From contig CAAGLV010000158.1 of NCBI GenBank assembly GCA_900770875.1, positions 1-22,145 of the forward strand: a stretch of DNA of 22,145 nt. The letters run 5' to 3'. Both the position numbers and the translations under genes were made by a program. The stretch is from Flavobacteriales bacterium. Lineage in GTDB: Bacteria; Bacteroidota; Bacteroidia; Flavobacteriales; Weeksellaceae. Numbering within the stretch: position 1 is the first letter of the stretch; each line of letters opens with the position of its first letter. This document shows positions 7,961 through 15,818 of the stretch, one piece after another. The notes below the pieces were generated by a model. The model saw only the letters and a program-made list of their open reading frames with translations. It was not told the origin of the DNA and made no database searches.

Positions 7961-8599
7961 ATGAAAAATATAATAATCCTAATGATATTAATGGTTTCGA
8001 CAACGATTGGAGCTCAAAAAAATAAATACGAAAAGTTGTATCAAGAGGTAGAAAATATCGAAGGTATAACAACAATTTCTATTAATAAAGCTATGTTTAA
8101 TATGTTGGGTAATTTGGATTTGGATTCTGAATTAAAAAATTTTGATCAACTTTTAAAGCAAGTAAATTCGGTTAAAATTATTATTCTTGATAAAGACGAA
8201 GCTTTAAAAAAAGCTAAATCCGAATTAGAAAAAGCAAAGGATAAATTAAATTTAGCACAAGCCGAATTGTTAAAAGATGCAACAATGGATAACGCCGAAG
8301 TAGAAAAAATCGCTAAAAAAATCGCTTCAGACGAATCGAAATTAAAAGCGAAAGAAGAGGTGATAAATAATGCAAAAGTTATGTTGGAGCAATCTTTAAA
8401 TCAATTAAATTTAGAAGAATTAATTTCGATTAATAACGAAGGAAATAAGATTAAATTTTATACAGAAACTAGCAAAAACGAAATGTTTAAAAATTTAATT
8501 TTAAATATAAATAACGATAATAATTTATTGTATATGATTTTAGACGGAACAATTTCGGCGAATGATTTAAACCAAATTATTATAAATTCGGATAAATAA
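7961..8599 (+). CDS. Secreted DUF4252-like protein with coiled-coil insertion
   Basis: A 212-aa protein with a clear signal peptide (hydrophobic stretch 4-17, likely cleavage near residue 18, IGAQ). The first domain half (GITTISINKAMFNMLG, then VKIIILDK ending near 78) and the second half (LEELISINNEGNKIKF, LLYMILDGTISANDLNQII, 151-207) together match DUF4252. Between them, about residues 80-147 form a Lys/Glu/Ala-rich heptad pattern predicting a long antiparallel helical hairpin or coiled coil. The paralogue at 6291 lacks this insertion. It lacks a lipobox Cys, so it is probably periplasmic and soluble. It is the last gene of the sigma block, 24 bases after the anti-sigma stop. Function unknown; a partner-binding arm is inference. 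Confidence 0.7.
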   Translation: MKNIIILMILMVSTTIGAQKNKYEKLYQEVENIEGITTISINKAMFNMLGNLDLDSELKNFDQLLKQVNSVKIIILDKDEALKKAKSELEKAKDKLNLAQAELLKDATMDNAEVEKIAKKIASDESKLKAKEEVINNAKVMLEQSLNQLNLEELISINNEGNKIKFYTETSKNEMFKNLILNINNDNNLLYMILDGTISANDLNQIIINSDK

Positions 8600-8624
8600 A
8601 CCATATTAAAAACTAATATAAACA

Positions 8625-8654
8625 AATAAAGACGAGATTGCTCTCGTCTTTATT
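8625..8654. terminator. Bidirectional terminator between the sigma block and gdhA
   Basis: A perfect 13-bp stem, AATAAAGACGAGA (8625-8637) with TCTCGTCTTTATT (8642-8654), closes a TTGC loop. A-rich and T-rich flanks on both sides suit termination in both directions between the convergent genes ending at 8599 and 8685. Confidence 0.85.
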
Positions 8655-8684
8655 GTTATAAAAAAGAATTAAAAATGCATCAAA

Positions 8685-10034
8685 CTAAATTCCTTGCGCA
8701 ATCATCGCTTCGGCAACTTTTACAAAGCCAGCAATATTTGCACCTTTATAGTAATTGATGTTAGGTTTGTTTTCTTCTACACCAAATTGTTTACATTGTT
8801 GGTGAATTTTAGTCATAATATCTTTTAAACGTTGATCTACTTCTTCTCTCGACCAATTTTGACGAATCGAATTCTGAGACATTTCTAAACCAGAAGTAGC
8901 AACACCACCAGCATTCGAAGCTTTTCCAGGTCCGTATAAAATATCGTTTTCTAATAAGTAATGTACAGCATCTTGTGTTGTTGGCATATTAGCACCTTCG
9001 GCAACCAAAATACATCCATTTTCTTTTAAGATTTTAGCATCTTCTAAATTTAACTCGTTTTGCGTAGCACATGGTAATGCAATATCACATTTCACATTCC
9101 AAGGTGTTTCGTTTGCGATATATTGGGCCGAAGGATAATACTCAACATATTTAGAAATACGATCGTAATCTTCGTTTTTAATTTTAAAAATAGTTTTTAA
9201 TTTTTCAGAGTCAATACCATCTTTATCGTAGATATATCCCGAAGAATCCGATAAAGTAACAACTTTAGCACCAAGTTCTATCGCTTTTTCTGCTGCATAT
9301 TGTGCAACATTTCCAGAACCCGAAATTGTAACAATTTTATCCGCTAAAGTATCGGCAATTTCATTTAACATACATTCTACAAAATATAATAACCCGTAAC
9401 CTGTTGCCTCTGGTCTAATTAACGAACCTCCAAACTCTAATCCTTTGCCAGTTAAAACACCTGTAAATTCGTTTCTTAGTTTTTTATATTGTCCAAATAA
9501 ATATCCAATTTCTCTTCCTCCAACACCAATATCACCAGCAGGCACATCAGTATCAGCACCAATATGTTTGCTTAATTCGGTCATAAAAGCTTGGCAAAAG
9601 CGCATAATTTCCATATCCGATTTTCCCTTCGGATCAAAATCCGAACCTCCTTTTCCTCCACCCATAGGTAAAGTAGTTAACGAGTTTTTAAAGACTTGTT
9701 CAAAAGCTAAAAATTTTAAAATCGAAAGATTTACAGAAGGATGAAAACGTAATCCACCTTTATAAGGACCAATAGCCGAATTCATTTGGATACGATATCC
9801 TTTATTAATCTGAATTTCGCCTTGATCATCAACCCAAGTTACTTTAAATTGTATTACACGTTCTGGCTCGGTAATACGTTCTAAAATTTTAAATTTTTTG
9901 TATTTCGGATTTTCCTCAATAAATGGTAAAATGTTTTCTGATACTTCTTGTACAGCTTGTAAGAATTCTTTTTCGTTTGGATTTTTTAGAGCAATTTGTT
10001 CAACAAATTGGTTGTAGTTTTCTAATGTGTTCAT
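8685..10034 (-). CDS. gdhA: NADP-specific glutamate dehydrogenase
   Basis: This 449-aa enzyme catalyses reductive amination of 2-oxoglutarate with ammonium, the cytoplasmic link between nitrogen and carbon metabolism. Length and motifs fit the hexameric small GDH class. The substrate segment GPYKGGLRFHPSVN is at about 89-102, and the catalytic lysine motif PMGGGKGGSDFDPKGKSD at 123-140 with Lys128. Asp168 lies in DVPAGDIGVGGREIGY. The Rossmann loop GSGNVAQYA is at 239-247. The DSSGYIYDKDG stretch, with Ser after the acidic end of beta-2, is typical of NADP enzymes. It is monocistronic: the DUF937 gene upstream is cut off by a hairpin at 10185-10210, and a bidirectional terminator follows. No obvious TAnnTTTG box; TACATTTA (10056-10063) is the nearest candidate. 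Confidence 0.96.
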   Translation of the reverse strand: MNTLENYNQFVEQIALKNPNEKEFLQAVQEVSENILPFIEENPKYKKFKILERITEPERVIQFKVTWVDDQGEIQINKGYRIQMNSAIGPYKGGLRFHPSVNLSILKFLAFEQVFKNSLTTLPMGGGKGGSDFDPKGKSDMEIMRFCQAFMTELSKHIGADTDVPAGDIGVGGREIGYLFGQYKKLRNEFTGVLTGKGLEFGGSLIRPEATGYGLLYFVECMLNEIADTLADKIVTISGSGNVAQYAAEKAIELGAKVVTLSDSSGYIYDKDGIDSEKLKTIFKIKNEDYDRISKYVEYYPSAQYIANETPWNVKCDIALPCATQNELNLEDAKILKENGCILVAEGANMPTTQDAVHYLLENDILYGPGKASNAGGVATSGLEMSQNSIRQNWSREEVDQRLKDIMTKIHQQCKQFGVEENKPNINYYKGANIAGFVKVAEAMIAQGI

Positions 10035-10180
10035 GTATTGTTCAATGTGTATAACTAAATGTAGTAATTAATTAATAAATGCTTTTTATTTTAAAGGAGA
10101 AATACAAAAAAAGACTTAATATTTATTAATTTAAGCGTTATTAGATTTTATGATTGAATATTTGATAAAATAAAAGAATA

Positions 10181-10210
10181 AAAAAATGCGAAATTGGTTA
10201 ATTTCGCATT
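10181..10210 (-). terminator. Terminator after the DUF937 gene
   Basis: AATGCGAAAT (10185-10194) pairs perfectly with ATTTCGCATT (10201-10210) around a six-base loop. The A-run at 10181-10186 becomes the T-run on the minus strand, just downstream of the DUF937 stop at 10233. Confidence 0.8.
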
Positions 10211-10232
10211 CACTTGTATTTAAATAAGATGA

Positions 10233-10805
10233 TTATTTCTTTAAAAATTTGCCAAAAAAGCTAAAAACATCGCTTGTACCAAGTTTTCCGTCTCCATCTT
10301 GATCTAAAATTTTCTCTAACCCTCCAAGGTCTATTCCAGCTCCCGAACTGCTTAAGTTATTAAGTAATCCCGATATTCCGTTGCTATCTAATCCTTGTGT
10401 TTGTTTTTCTTTACCTAAATAGCCCATTACAACCGGAGCTACTAAAGCTAAAATTTTAGTTACATTACCACTATCTAAGCCTGTTTTTTCGCCAATAGAA
10501 TTAGCAACCGTATCTTGTTTACTACCTAAAATATGATTTAAAATCCCAAATCCTTCTTGTTGCGTACCTTCTTGGCTTAAAAAACCTGTTAAGTTATCTA
10601 AAATGCTTCCGTTATGATTAGCTAAAGCTTTATCAATATTTTCGGCATCACCAGATTGTGCATTTTTCTTTAATGCAGAAAGTAAAAGAGGAACGGCAGC
10701 AGAAACGGCAGATTGCGCTTGGTCCTTACCAATGCCTAATTGTTGAGAAGCTGCATTTATAATTTGTGCACCTGTTTCTCCTTGTAAAAAAGATGTTATA
10801 TCCAT
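10233..10805 (-). CDS. DUF937 domain protein with C-terminal calcium-loop motif
   Basis: A 190-aa protein without signal peptide or membrane helix. The N-terminal two thirds (helices around QQLGIGKDQAQSAVSAAVPLL and VANSIGEKTGLDSGNVTKILALVAPVVMGYLGK) match the DUF937 pattern of two related helical halves, each with an LG-to-AVP/APVV hallmark. A Gly/Ser-rich linker follows, and then DQDGDGKLGTSD (168-179). That motif fits an EF-hand or dockerin-like calcium loop, with Asp at loop positions 1, 3, 5 and 12 and Leu at 8. The cellular role of DUF937 proteins is not established. The gene stands alone, divergent from the SRPBCC gene and followed by its own terminator. Confidence 0.8.
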   Translation of the reverse strand: MDITSFLQGETGAQIINAASQQLGIGKDQAQSAVSAAVPLLLSALKKNAQSGDAENIDKALANHNGSILDNLTGFLSQEGTQQEGFGILNHILGSKQDTVANSIGEKTGLDSGNVTKILALVAPVVMGYLGKEKQTQGLDSNGISGLLNNLSSSGAGIDLGGLEKILDQDGDGKLGTSDVFSFFGKFLKK

Positions 10806-10866
10806 AAGTTTATTATTGGTATCTTTAAAAATAATAAAATTTATTTAAATAGTTTTAAAATCAGGA

Positions 10867-10896
10867 TTGATTTCTTTATTTCAAATAGTATTTTTG
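10867..10896 (+). promoter_or_regulatory. Putative promoter (TTG-N19-TAnnTTTG) for the SRPBCC-GyrI gene
   Basis: TTG at 10867-10869 and TATTTTTG at 10889-10896 are separated by 19 bases, the textbook spacing for the Bacteroidota housekeeping promoter. The box ends 17 bases before the ATG at 10914, giving a very short leader. This is the best-formed promoter in the window. Confidence 0.6.
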
Positions 10897-10913
10897 CTTT
10901 CTAATTGATTCTA

Positions 10914-11951
10914 ATGAAACAAATCAACATATTTTTAGTCGTATTAGTTTTACTATTTGTTTTAGTCCCATTTTTATTACCTAATAAAATAGACGAAAGC
11001 TCGGTGTTCGAAATCGAAGCGCCTATTGGATTAGTTTATGACGAATTCTCTGATCTAGAAGAGTTTTCTAAATGGGAACAGTTTACAACTAACGATTCGT
11101 TAACTCAAAAAACATTTGGAGGAGGCGAAGAAGAAAAAGAATTTGCCGAATGGAAAAGTACCGCTTCGGATGTAGGAAACGGAAAAGTAACCATCGATAA
11201 AACCGAAATTAATAAATCGGTTAATTACAAATTTAAATATGATAATTGGGAAGGTGAGGACGATTTAATTGTTGATTTTACGCCAACAGAAACCGGAACA
11301 ACAAAAATCAATTTACATTACATTAGTCAAGAAATTCCGTTTTATTATCGTTATTTTCTTTTCTTTAATTCGCCGATGAAGAAAGTAGAAACTTCGGTAA
11401 ATCGTTTTAACGAGTTAGTTAAAATTAGATTAGAAAAAGAGCGTAAAGAAGGAAAATTGATTTATGGCGAATTTAAAGTTGTCGAGTTGCCAAAATATGC
11501 TTTAATGGCAATGAAGAAATTTACAAAAATTGGTGATGATCGCGAGGTTTTATCAAAGTCCGAAGAAGCTTTTGATGTTATTTATAAATATCTTGCAAAT
11601 GACGAGGATGCTTACGATTTCGATTTAGGATTTCCAACAATTTATTTAACCGAGATTAATCAAGAAAAAGATCGTCAAACCATTTTTGCAGGTATCAATT
11701 TAATAGAAGAAGTGCCGTTAAAAAAAGGAATTCAGAAAGTAACAATTCCTGCAGGCGAATATTTATTAACGCTTCATCAAGGATCGCGTCATAAACGTAA
11801 AAGTACAATTAAGGCCATGCACAATTATGCTAAAAATAAAAATATCGAGCTTGATTCGCGCGAATTAGAAGTTTTCTTAAACGATCCAAAAGAAACCGAT
11901 ACCATTCAAATAAAATCTCGAATTTATATTCCGATCAAAAAATCAAAATAA
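10914..11951 (+). CDS. Membrane-anchored SRPBCC plus GyrI-like domain protein
   Basis: The 345-aa product begins with one hydrophobic segment (about residues 5-22), probably a signal anchor. An SRPBCC/polyketide-cyclase-like ligand pocket follows at about 27-165, starting SSVFEIEAPIGLVYDEFSDL and ending SPMKKVETSVNRFNELVK. A GyrI-like effector-binding domain follows at about 180-344, with FKVVELPKYALMAMKKF and AGEYLLTLHQGS as its hallmarks. Both domains bind small molecules in other proteins; the ligand here is unknown. I chose ATG 10914 over the in-frame TTG at 10905, because the ATG gives a normal basic start and leaves room for a transcription start after the promoter box. A terminator follows at once, so it is a single-gene unit. 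Confidence 0.8.
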   Translation: MKQINIFLVVLVLLFVLVPFLLPNKIDESSVFEIEAPIGLVYDEFSDLEEFSKWEQFTTNDSLTQKTFGGGEEEKEFAEWKSTASDVGNGKVTIDKTEINKSVNYKFKYDNWEGEDDLIVDFTPTETGTTKINLHYISQEIPFYYRYFLFFNSPMKKVETSVNRFNELVKIRLEKERKEGKLIYGEFKVVELPKYALMAMKKFTKIGDDREVLSKSEEAFDVIYKYLANDEDAYDFDLGFPTIYLTEINQEKDRQTIFAGINLIEEVPLKKGIQKVTIPAGEYLLTLHQGSRHKRKSTIKAMHNYAKNKNIELDSRELEVFLNDPKETDTIQIKSRIYIPIKKSK

Positions 11952-11965
11952 TTTAAAGACTTAAG

Positions 11966-11988
11966 AGCCACAGAAATGTGGCTTTTTT
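11966..11988 (+). terminator. Terminator between the SRPBCC-GyrI gene and uvrA
   Basis: AGCCACA (11966-11972) pairs with TGTGGCT (11977-11983) around a GAAA tetraloop, followed by five T residues. It sits 14 bases past the stop at 11951 and only 37 bases before the uvrA ATG. Confidence 0.88.
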
Positions 11989-11992
11989 ATTG

Positions 11993-12000
11993 TAATTTTG
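11993..12000 (+). promoter_or_regulatory. Putative -7 promoter box for uvrA
   Basis: TAATTTTG matches TAnnTTTG and ends 20 bases before the ATG at 12021. Any -33 element would fall inside the preceding terminator hairpin, and no TTG is seen there, so the box is a candidate by consensus and position only. Confidence 0.45.
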
Positions 12001-12020
12001 CAACTTATCAAAAAATTGCA

Positions 12021-14843
12021 ATGAACAAAGAATTTATTGAAGTTTACGGAGCACGCGAACACAATCTTAAAAATATTGATGTTAAAATACCACGCAACGA
12101 ATTAGTTGTTATAACAGGTTTAAGCGGAAGTGGAAAATCTTCGTTAGCATTTGATACAATTTATGCCGAAGGGCAGCGTCGATACATCGAAACATTTTCT
12201 GCTTATGCGCGTCAATTTCTTGGCGGATTAGAGCGTCCAGATGTTGATAAAATAGATGGATTATCTCCTGTAATTGCCATCGAGCAAAAAACAACTTCAA
12301 AAAATCCACGTTCTACAGTTGGTACAATTACCGAAATTTACGACTATTTACGTTTGCTTTATGCACGTGTTGCAACAGCTTATTCTTTAGAAACTGATGA
12401 AGCAATGGTTTCGTATTCCGAAGAACAAATTATTAATTTGGTTCGTACAAATTTTACCGATAAAAAAATTGCAATTTTAGCACCTTTGGTAAGATCGCGT
12501 AAAGGACATTATCGCGAACTATTTTCGCAATATTCGCGTAAAGGTTTTTTAGAAATGCGTATTAATGGAGAAATTAAAGAAATCTCTCCAGGTATGATGT
12601 TAGATCGTTATAAAACGCACGATATCGAGTTGGTGGTTGATAAAATTAAATTGAATGATAAAATTACCGACGAACGATTACAATCTTCTTTGGCACAAGC
12701 CATGAATCAAGGAAACGGAATCATTATGATTTTGGATTACGATACCAATGAGGCTAAATTTTTCAGTAAAAATTTAATGTGTCCAACAACCGGAATGTCG
12801 TATGCTTTGCCCGAGCCAAATACGTTTTCGTTTAACTCTCCAAAAGGAGCTTGTCCAACTTGTTCTGGTTTGGGCGAATTAAAAGAAGTTAATCTCGAAA
12901 AGCTTTTTGCAGATCCTAAAAAATCGTTATTCGATAATTTAGTCGAATTGTTCGAGGTTTTAAAAAATACATCACGTATCGAAAAGCAAATCGAAACAAT
13001 TTACATAAAACATAACATCGATTTAAAAACAAAGTTTAAAGATTTACCATCAGATTTATTGCAACATGTTTTGCACGGATTGGTAGATACTTTTACAGTC
13101 GATTTAAAATTTGCTTCGGTTAATAAAACATATAAAATCGATTTCGAAGGATTAATTCCATATTTACAACAAGTGATAGAAGATGGCGATCATCCCAACT
13201 CTAACGCGGTTGCAAAATTATTAGCAAAAAAAGTAACTTGTCCGTCGTGTAAAGGCTATCGTTTAAGTAACGAATCGTTACATTTTAAAATTGATGATAA
13301 ACATATTGGCGAAGTTGCAAATTTAGATTTAAGCACGTTATTCGAGTGGATTGGCAATGTACCAATGTCGTTAACGTTAACGCAACAACAAATCGGATTC
13401 GAGATTTTAAAAGAAATATCAACTCGATTATTATTCCTTTTAGATGTTGGTTTAGAATATTTATCACTTAATCGCTCATCAAAAACATTATCAGGAGGCG
13501 AATCACAGCGTATTCGTTTAGCAACACAAATTGGTTCGCAATTGGTAAATGTGCTTTATATTATGGACGAGCCAAGTATTGGTTTGCATCAGCGCGATAA
13601 CGTAAAATTAATCGATTCGTTAAAGAAGTTACGCGATATCGGAAATTCGGTTCTTGTAGTAGAACACGATAAGGATATGATTTTAGAGGCCGACCACGTG
13701 ATTGATATTGGACCAAAAGCTGGCCGTAATGGAGGACATATTGTTTGGGAAGGTCATCCGAAAGAGATGTTGAAATCAGACACATTAACGTCGCAATATT
13801 TAAATAAAAAGAAACAAATAGAAATACCAACTGAACGACGAAAAGGTAACGGAAATGTTTTAAAATTAACAGGAGCAACAGGTAATAATTTAAAAAATGT
13901 TAACCTTACGATTCCTTTAGGAACTTTAACAGTTGTTTCGGGCGTTTCGGGATCAGGGAAATCTACATTAATTAACGAAACACTTTATCGTATTTTAAAT
14001 CAACATTTCTTTAGAGCAGAGAAAGAACCAATGCCTTATAAAAAGATTGAAGGTTTAGAGTATTTAGATAAAGTAATCGAAGTAGATCAATCGCCAATTG
14101 GTCGTACACCACGATCAAATCCGGCAACATATACAGGAATTTTTTCGGATATCCGTACATTGTTTACCAATTTACCAGAAGCGAAAATTAGAGGATATAA
14201 ACCAGGTCGTTTTTCGTTTAATGTAAAAGGTGGACGATGCGAAACGTGTCAGGGAGCAGGTTTACGTGTTATCGAGATGAATTTTTTACCAGATATTCAT
14301 GTCAATTGCGAAACATGTAACGGAAAGCGTTTTAATAGAGAAACGTTAGAGGTGCGATATAAAGGAAAATCAATCGCCGATGTTTTAGATATGACGGTAA
14401 ACGAAGCTGTTGATTTTTTTGAGGCAATTCCAAAAATTTTCCGTGTGGTTAAAATGTTGCAAGATGTAGGTTTAGGTTATATTACTTTAGGGCAACAATC
14501 TACAACATTAAGTGGAGGCGAAGCGCAACGTGTTAAATTAGCTACCGAATTATCGAAAAAACAAACCGGTAAAACAATTTATATATTAGACGAACCTACA
14601 ACAGGCTTACATTTTGAGGATATTAACATCTTAATGAAAGTAATCGAAAAAATTGTTGAATTTGGAAATACTGTAATTATTATCGAACATAATTTAGATG
14701 TTGTAAAACTTGCCGATTATGTGATTGATATTGGTCCGGAAGGTGGCCGAAACGGAGGAAAAATAATTGCCGAAGGAACGCCCGAAGAAATTGTTTTAAA
14801 TAAAAAGAGTATAACAGGTAAGTTTTTAAAAGACGAGTTGTAG
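12021..14843 (+). CDS. uvrA: Excinuclease ABC subunit A
   Basis: This 940-aa damage sensor of nucleotide excision repair finds lesions as a dimer and loads UvrB. Two ABC ATPase modules are visible. The first has Walker A GLSGSGKSS (33-41), signature LSGGESQRIRLA and Walker B YIMDEPSIGLH. The second has Walker A SGVSGSGKST, signature LSGGEAQRVKLA and YILDEPTTGLH. Zinc modules appear as CPSCKGYRL and the CETCQGAG / CETCNGKRF pair. The finger before FSFNSPKGACPTCSGLG reads CPTTG, so its second Cys is a Thr, seen in other Bacteroidota. ATG 12021 is preferred over ATG 11976, because the latter lies in the terminator loop and would add 15 unrelated residues. Confidence 0.97.
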   Translation: MNKEFIEVYGAREHNLKNIDVKIPRNELVVITGLSGSGKSSLAFDTIYAEGQRRYIETFSAYARQFLGGLERPDVDKIDGLSPVIAIEQKTTSKNPRSTVGTITEIYDYLRLLYARVATAYSLETDEAMVSYSEEQIINLVRTNFTDKKIAILAPLVRSRKGHYRELFSQYSRKGFLEMRINGEIKEISPGMMLDRYKTHDIELVVDKIKLNDKITDERLQSSLAQAMNQGNGIIMILDYDTNEAKFFSKNLMCPTTGMSYALPEPNTFSFNSPKGACPTCSGLGELKEVNLEKLFADPKKSLFDNLVELFEVLKNTSRIEKQIETIYIKHNIDLKTKFKDLPSDLLQHVLHGLVDTFTVDLKFASVNKTYKIDFEGLIPYLQQVIEDGDHPNSNAVAKLLAKKVTCPSCKGYRLSNESLHFKIDDKHIGEVANLDLSTLFEWIGNVPMSLTLTQQQIGFEILKEISTRLLFLLDVGLEYLSLNRSSKTLSGGESQRIRLATQIGSQLVNVLYIMDEPSIGLHQRDNVKLIDSLKKLRDIGNSVLVVEHDKDMILEADHVIDIGPKAGRNGGHIVWEGHPKEMLKSDTLTSQYLNKKKQIEIPTERRKGNGNVLKLTGATGNNLKNVNLTIPLGTLTVVSGVSGSGKSTLINETLYRILNQHFFRAEKEPMPYKKIEGLEYLDKVIEVDQSPIGRTPRSNPATYTGIFSDIRTLFTNLPEAKIRGYKPGRFSFNVKGGRCETCQGAGLRVIEMNFLPDIHVNCETCNGKRFNRETLEVRYKGKSIADVLDMTVNEAVDFFEAIPKIFRVVKMLQDVGLGYITLGQQSTTLSGGEAQRVKLATELSKKQTGKTIYILDEPTTGLHFEDINILMKVIEKIVEFGNTVIIIEHNLDVVKLADYVIDIGPEGGRNGGKIIAEGTPEEIVLNKKSITGKFLKDEL

Positions 14844-14846
14844 ATT

Positions 14847-15698
14847 TTATAATCTTCTGTTTTGTTTGATAAATTCAGAAGGTGTAATATTTATGTATTT
14901 TTTAAATGTTTTATTAAAATATGGAACATAATTAAATCCACATCGAAAACTACATTCGGTTATCGTAACATCTTCTAACAAAAATAAACATGCTTTATCA
15001 ATACGATAGCGATTTAGGTATTCTGTAAATGACATTTGAGTTGCTTGTTTAAAAAAGTTGCAAAATGCAGGTAATGTTAAATTTACCTTTGATGCAACTT
15101 TTTTAATATCTATATCTTGATGATATTCACTCTCTACAAAATTAAAAATAGTTTGTAAACGTTTTTTGTTTTTAGAAATTATACTATAAGGCATAATCTT
15201 ATTATTTAATAATTCGTAATCCTTAGATTGAGCCATAATTCCTAATACTTTAAGCAATAGTAAATATTTTTCGTATCCATTTTTTTGATACATTTCAATA
15301 ATATAATCTCTAACATTATTTATTGTTTCTTTTCCAAACGAAATTCCATAATTAGATCTTTCTAATAAATCTTCAATAATATAAATTTCCGGTGTATATT
15401 TTTTTTCTGGTAAAATTTCTGGTAAAAATTGTAAAACAAATTCTTCGTGTGGATCGGTAGAATATAATCCAAATCCTGAGTGTGGTAGATTGGGACCAAT
15501 TAAAATCAAATCTTCAAATTGAAATGTACTTTTGTTAAATCCAACATGTCTTATACCTCTTTCGGATTTTATTAAAGCAATTTCAATTTCGGGATGATAA
15601 TGATATGCCCATGATAATTTGGATACAGGTTGGTTGTTGTGTAAAATTCTAAAAGAAGAATTTTTATCGTTTTTAATAGCCTCAAAATTTACTTTCAT
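14847..15698 (-). CDS. AraC-family transcriptional regulator with cupin sensor domain
   Basis: A 283-aa regulator. The N-terminal half is a cupin-like sugar-sensing domain with HYHPEIEIALI (about 31-41) and FEDLILIGPNLPHSGF. The C-terminal 100 residues hold the double helix-turn-helix: IDIKKVASKVNLTLPAFCNFFKQATQMSFTEY, then ACLFLLEDVTITECSFRCGFNYVPYFNKTFKKYINITPSEF. The gene is divergent from the MFS-trehalase-receptor genes with 120 bases between, the normal layout for a local activator, so it is likely the regulator of that locus responding to trehalose or a derivative. Its stop lies three bases from the uvrA stop (convergent), with no terminator hairpin between them. Confidence 0.88.
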   Translation of the reverse strand: MKVNFEAIKNDKNSSFRILHNNQPVSKLSWAYHYHPEIEIALIKSERGIRHVGFNKSTFQFEDLILIGPNLPHSGFGLYSTDPHEEFVLQFLPEILPEKKYTPEIYIIEDLLERSNYGISFGKETINNVRDYIIEMYQKNGYEKYLLLLKVLGIMAQSKDYELLNNKIMPYSIISKNKKRLQTIFNFVESEYHQDIDIKKVASKVNLTLPAFCNFFKQATQMSFTEYLNRYRIDKACLFLLEDVTITECSFRCGFNYVPYFNKTFKKYINITPSEFIKQNRRL

Positions 15699-15733
15699 TA
15701 TATTAATTCATATTTATTAAAATAAAGTTAAAA

Positions 15734-15776
15734 AAATATTAATATAGTATAAATATTTGTTTATAGGATTTAAATC
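15734..15776. promoter_or_regulatory. Candidate operator region between the AraC regulator and the MFS gene
   Basis: In the 120-base divergent gap there is an inverted repeat AAATATT (15734-15740) / AATATTT (15752-15758) with an 11-base spacer, and a perfect 10-base palindrome GATTTAAATC (15767-15776). Both are A+T-rich, so chance is a real alternative, but this is where AraC-type binding sites and both promoters must lie. No exact TAnnTTTG box is found. Confidence 0.25.
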
Positions 15777-15818
15777 TAATTGAATTGTTAGCTGTAAAAT
15801 TGTATAAAATTAATTATT

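Noticed and set aside
9445..9744. 99-aa plus-strand frame inside gdhA
   Set aside because: It is antisense to a clearly coding enzyme core, Pro/Ser-rich without family resemblance: a shadow of gdhA codons.
10905..10913. TTG start for the SRPBCC-GyrI gene
   Set aside because: It adds only three residues, and the ATG at 10914 gives a normal start with more room after the promoter box.
11976..12020. Upstream in-frame ATG for uvrA adding 15 residues
   Set aside because: The ATG overlaps the loop of a strong terminator, and the added residues do not resemble any UvrA start. MNKEFIEVYGAREHNLKNI from 12021 is the family start.
13285..13878. Two minus-strand frames inside uvrA (and another at 12109-12309)
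   Set aside because: They lie opposite conserved ATPase motifs and have no recognisable domains: shadows.
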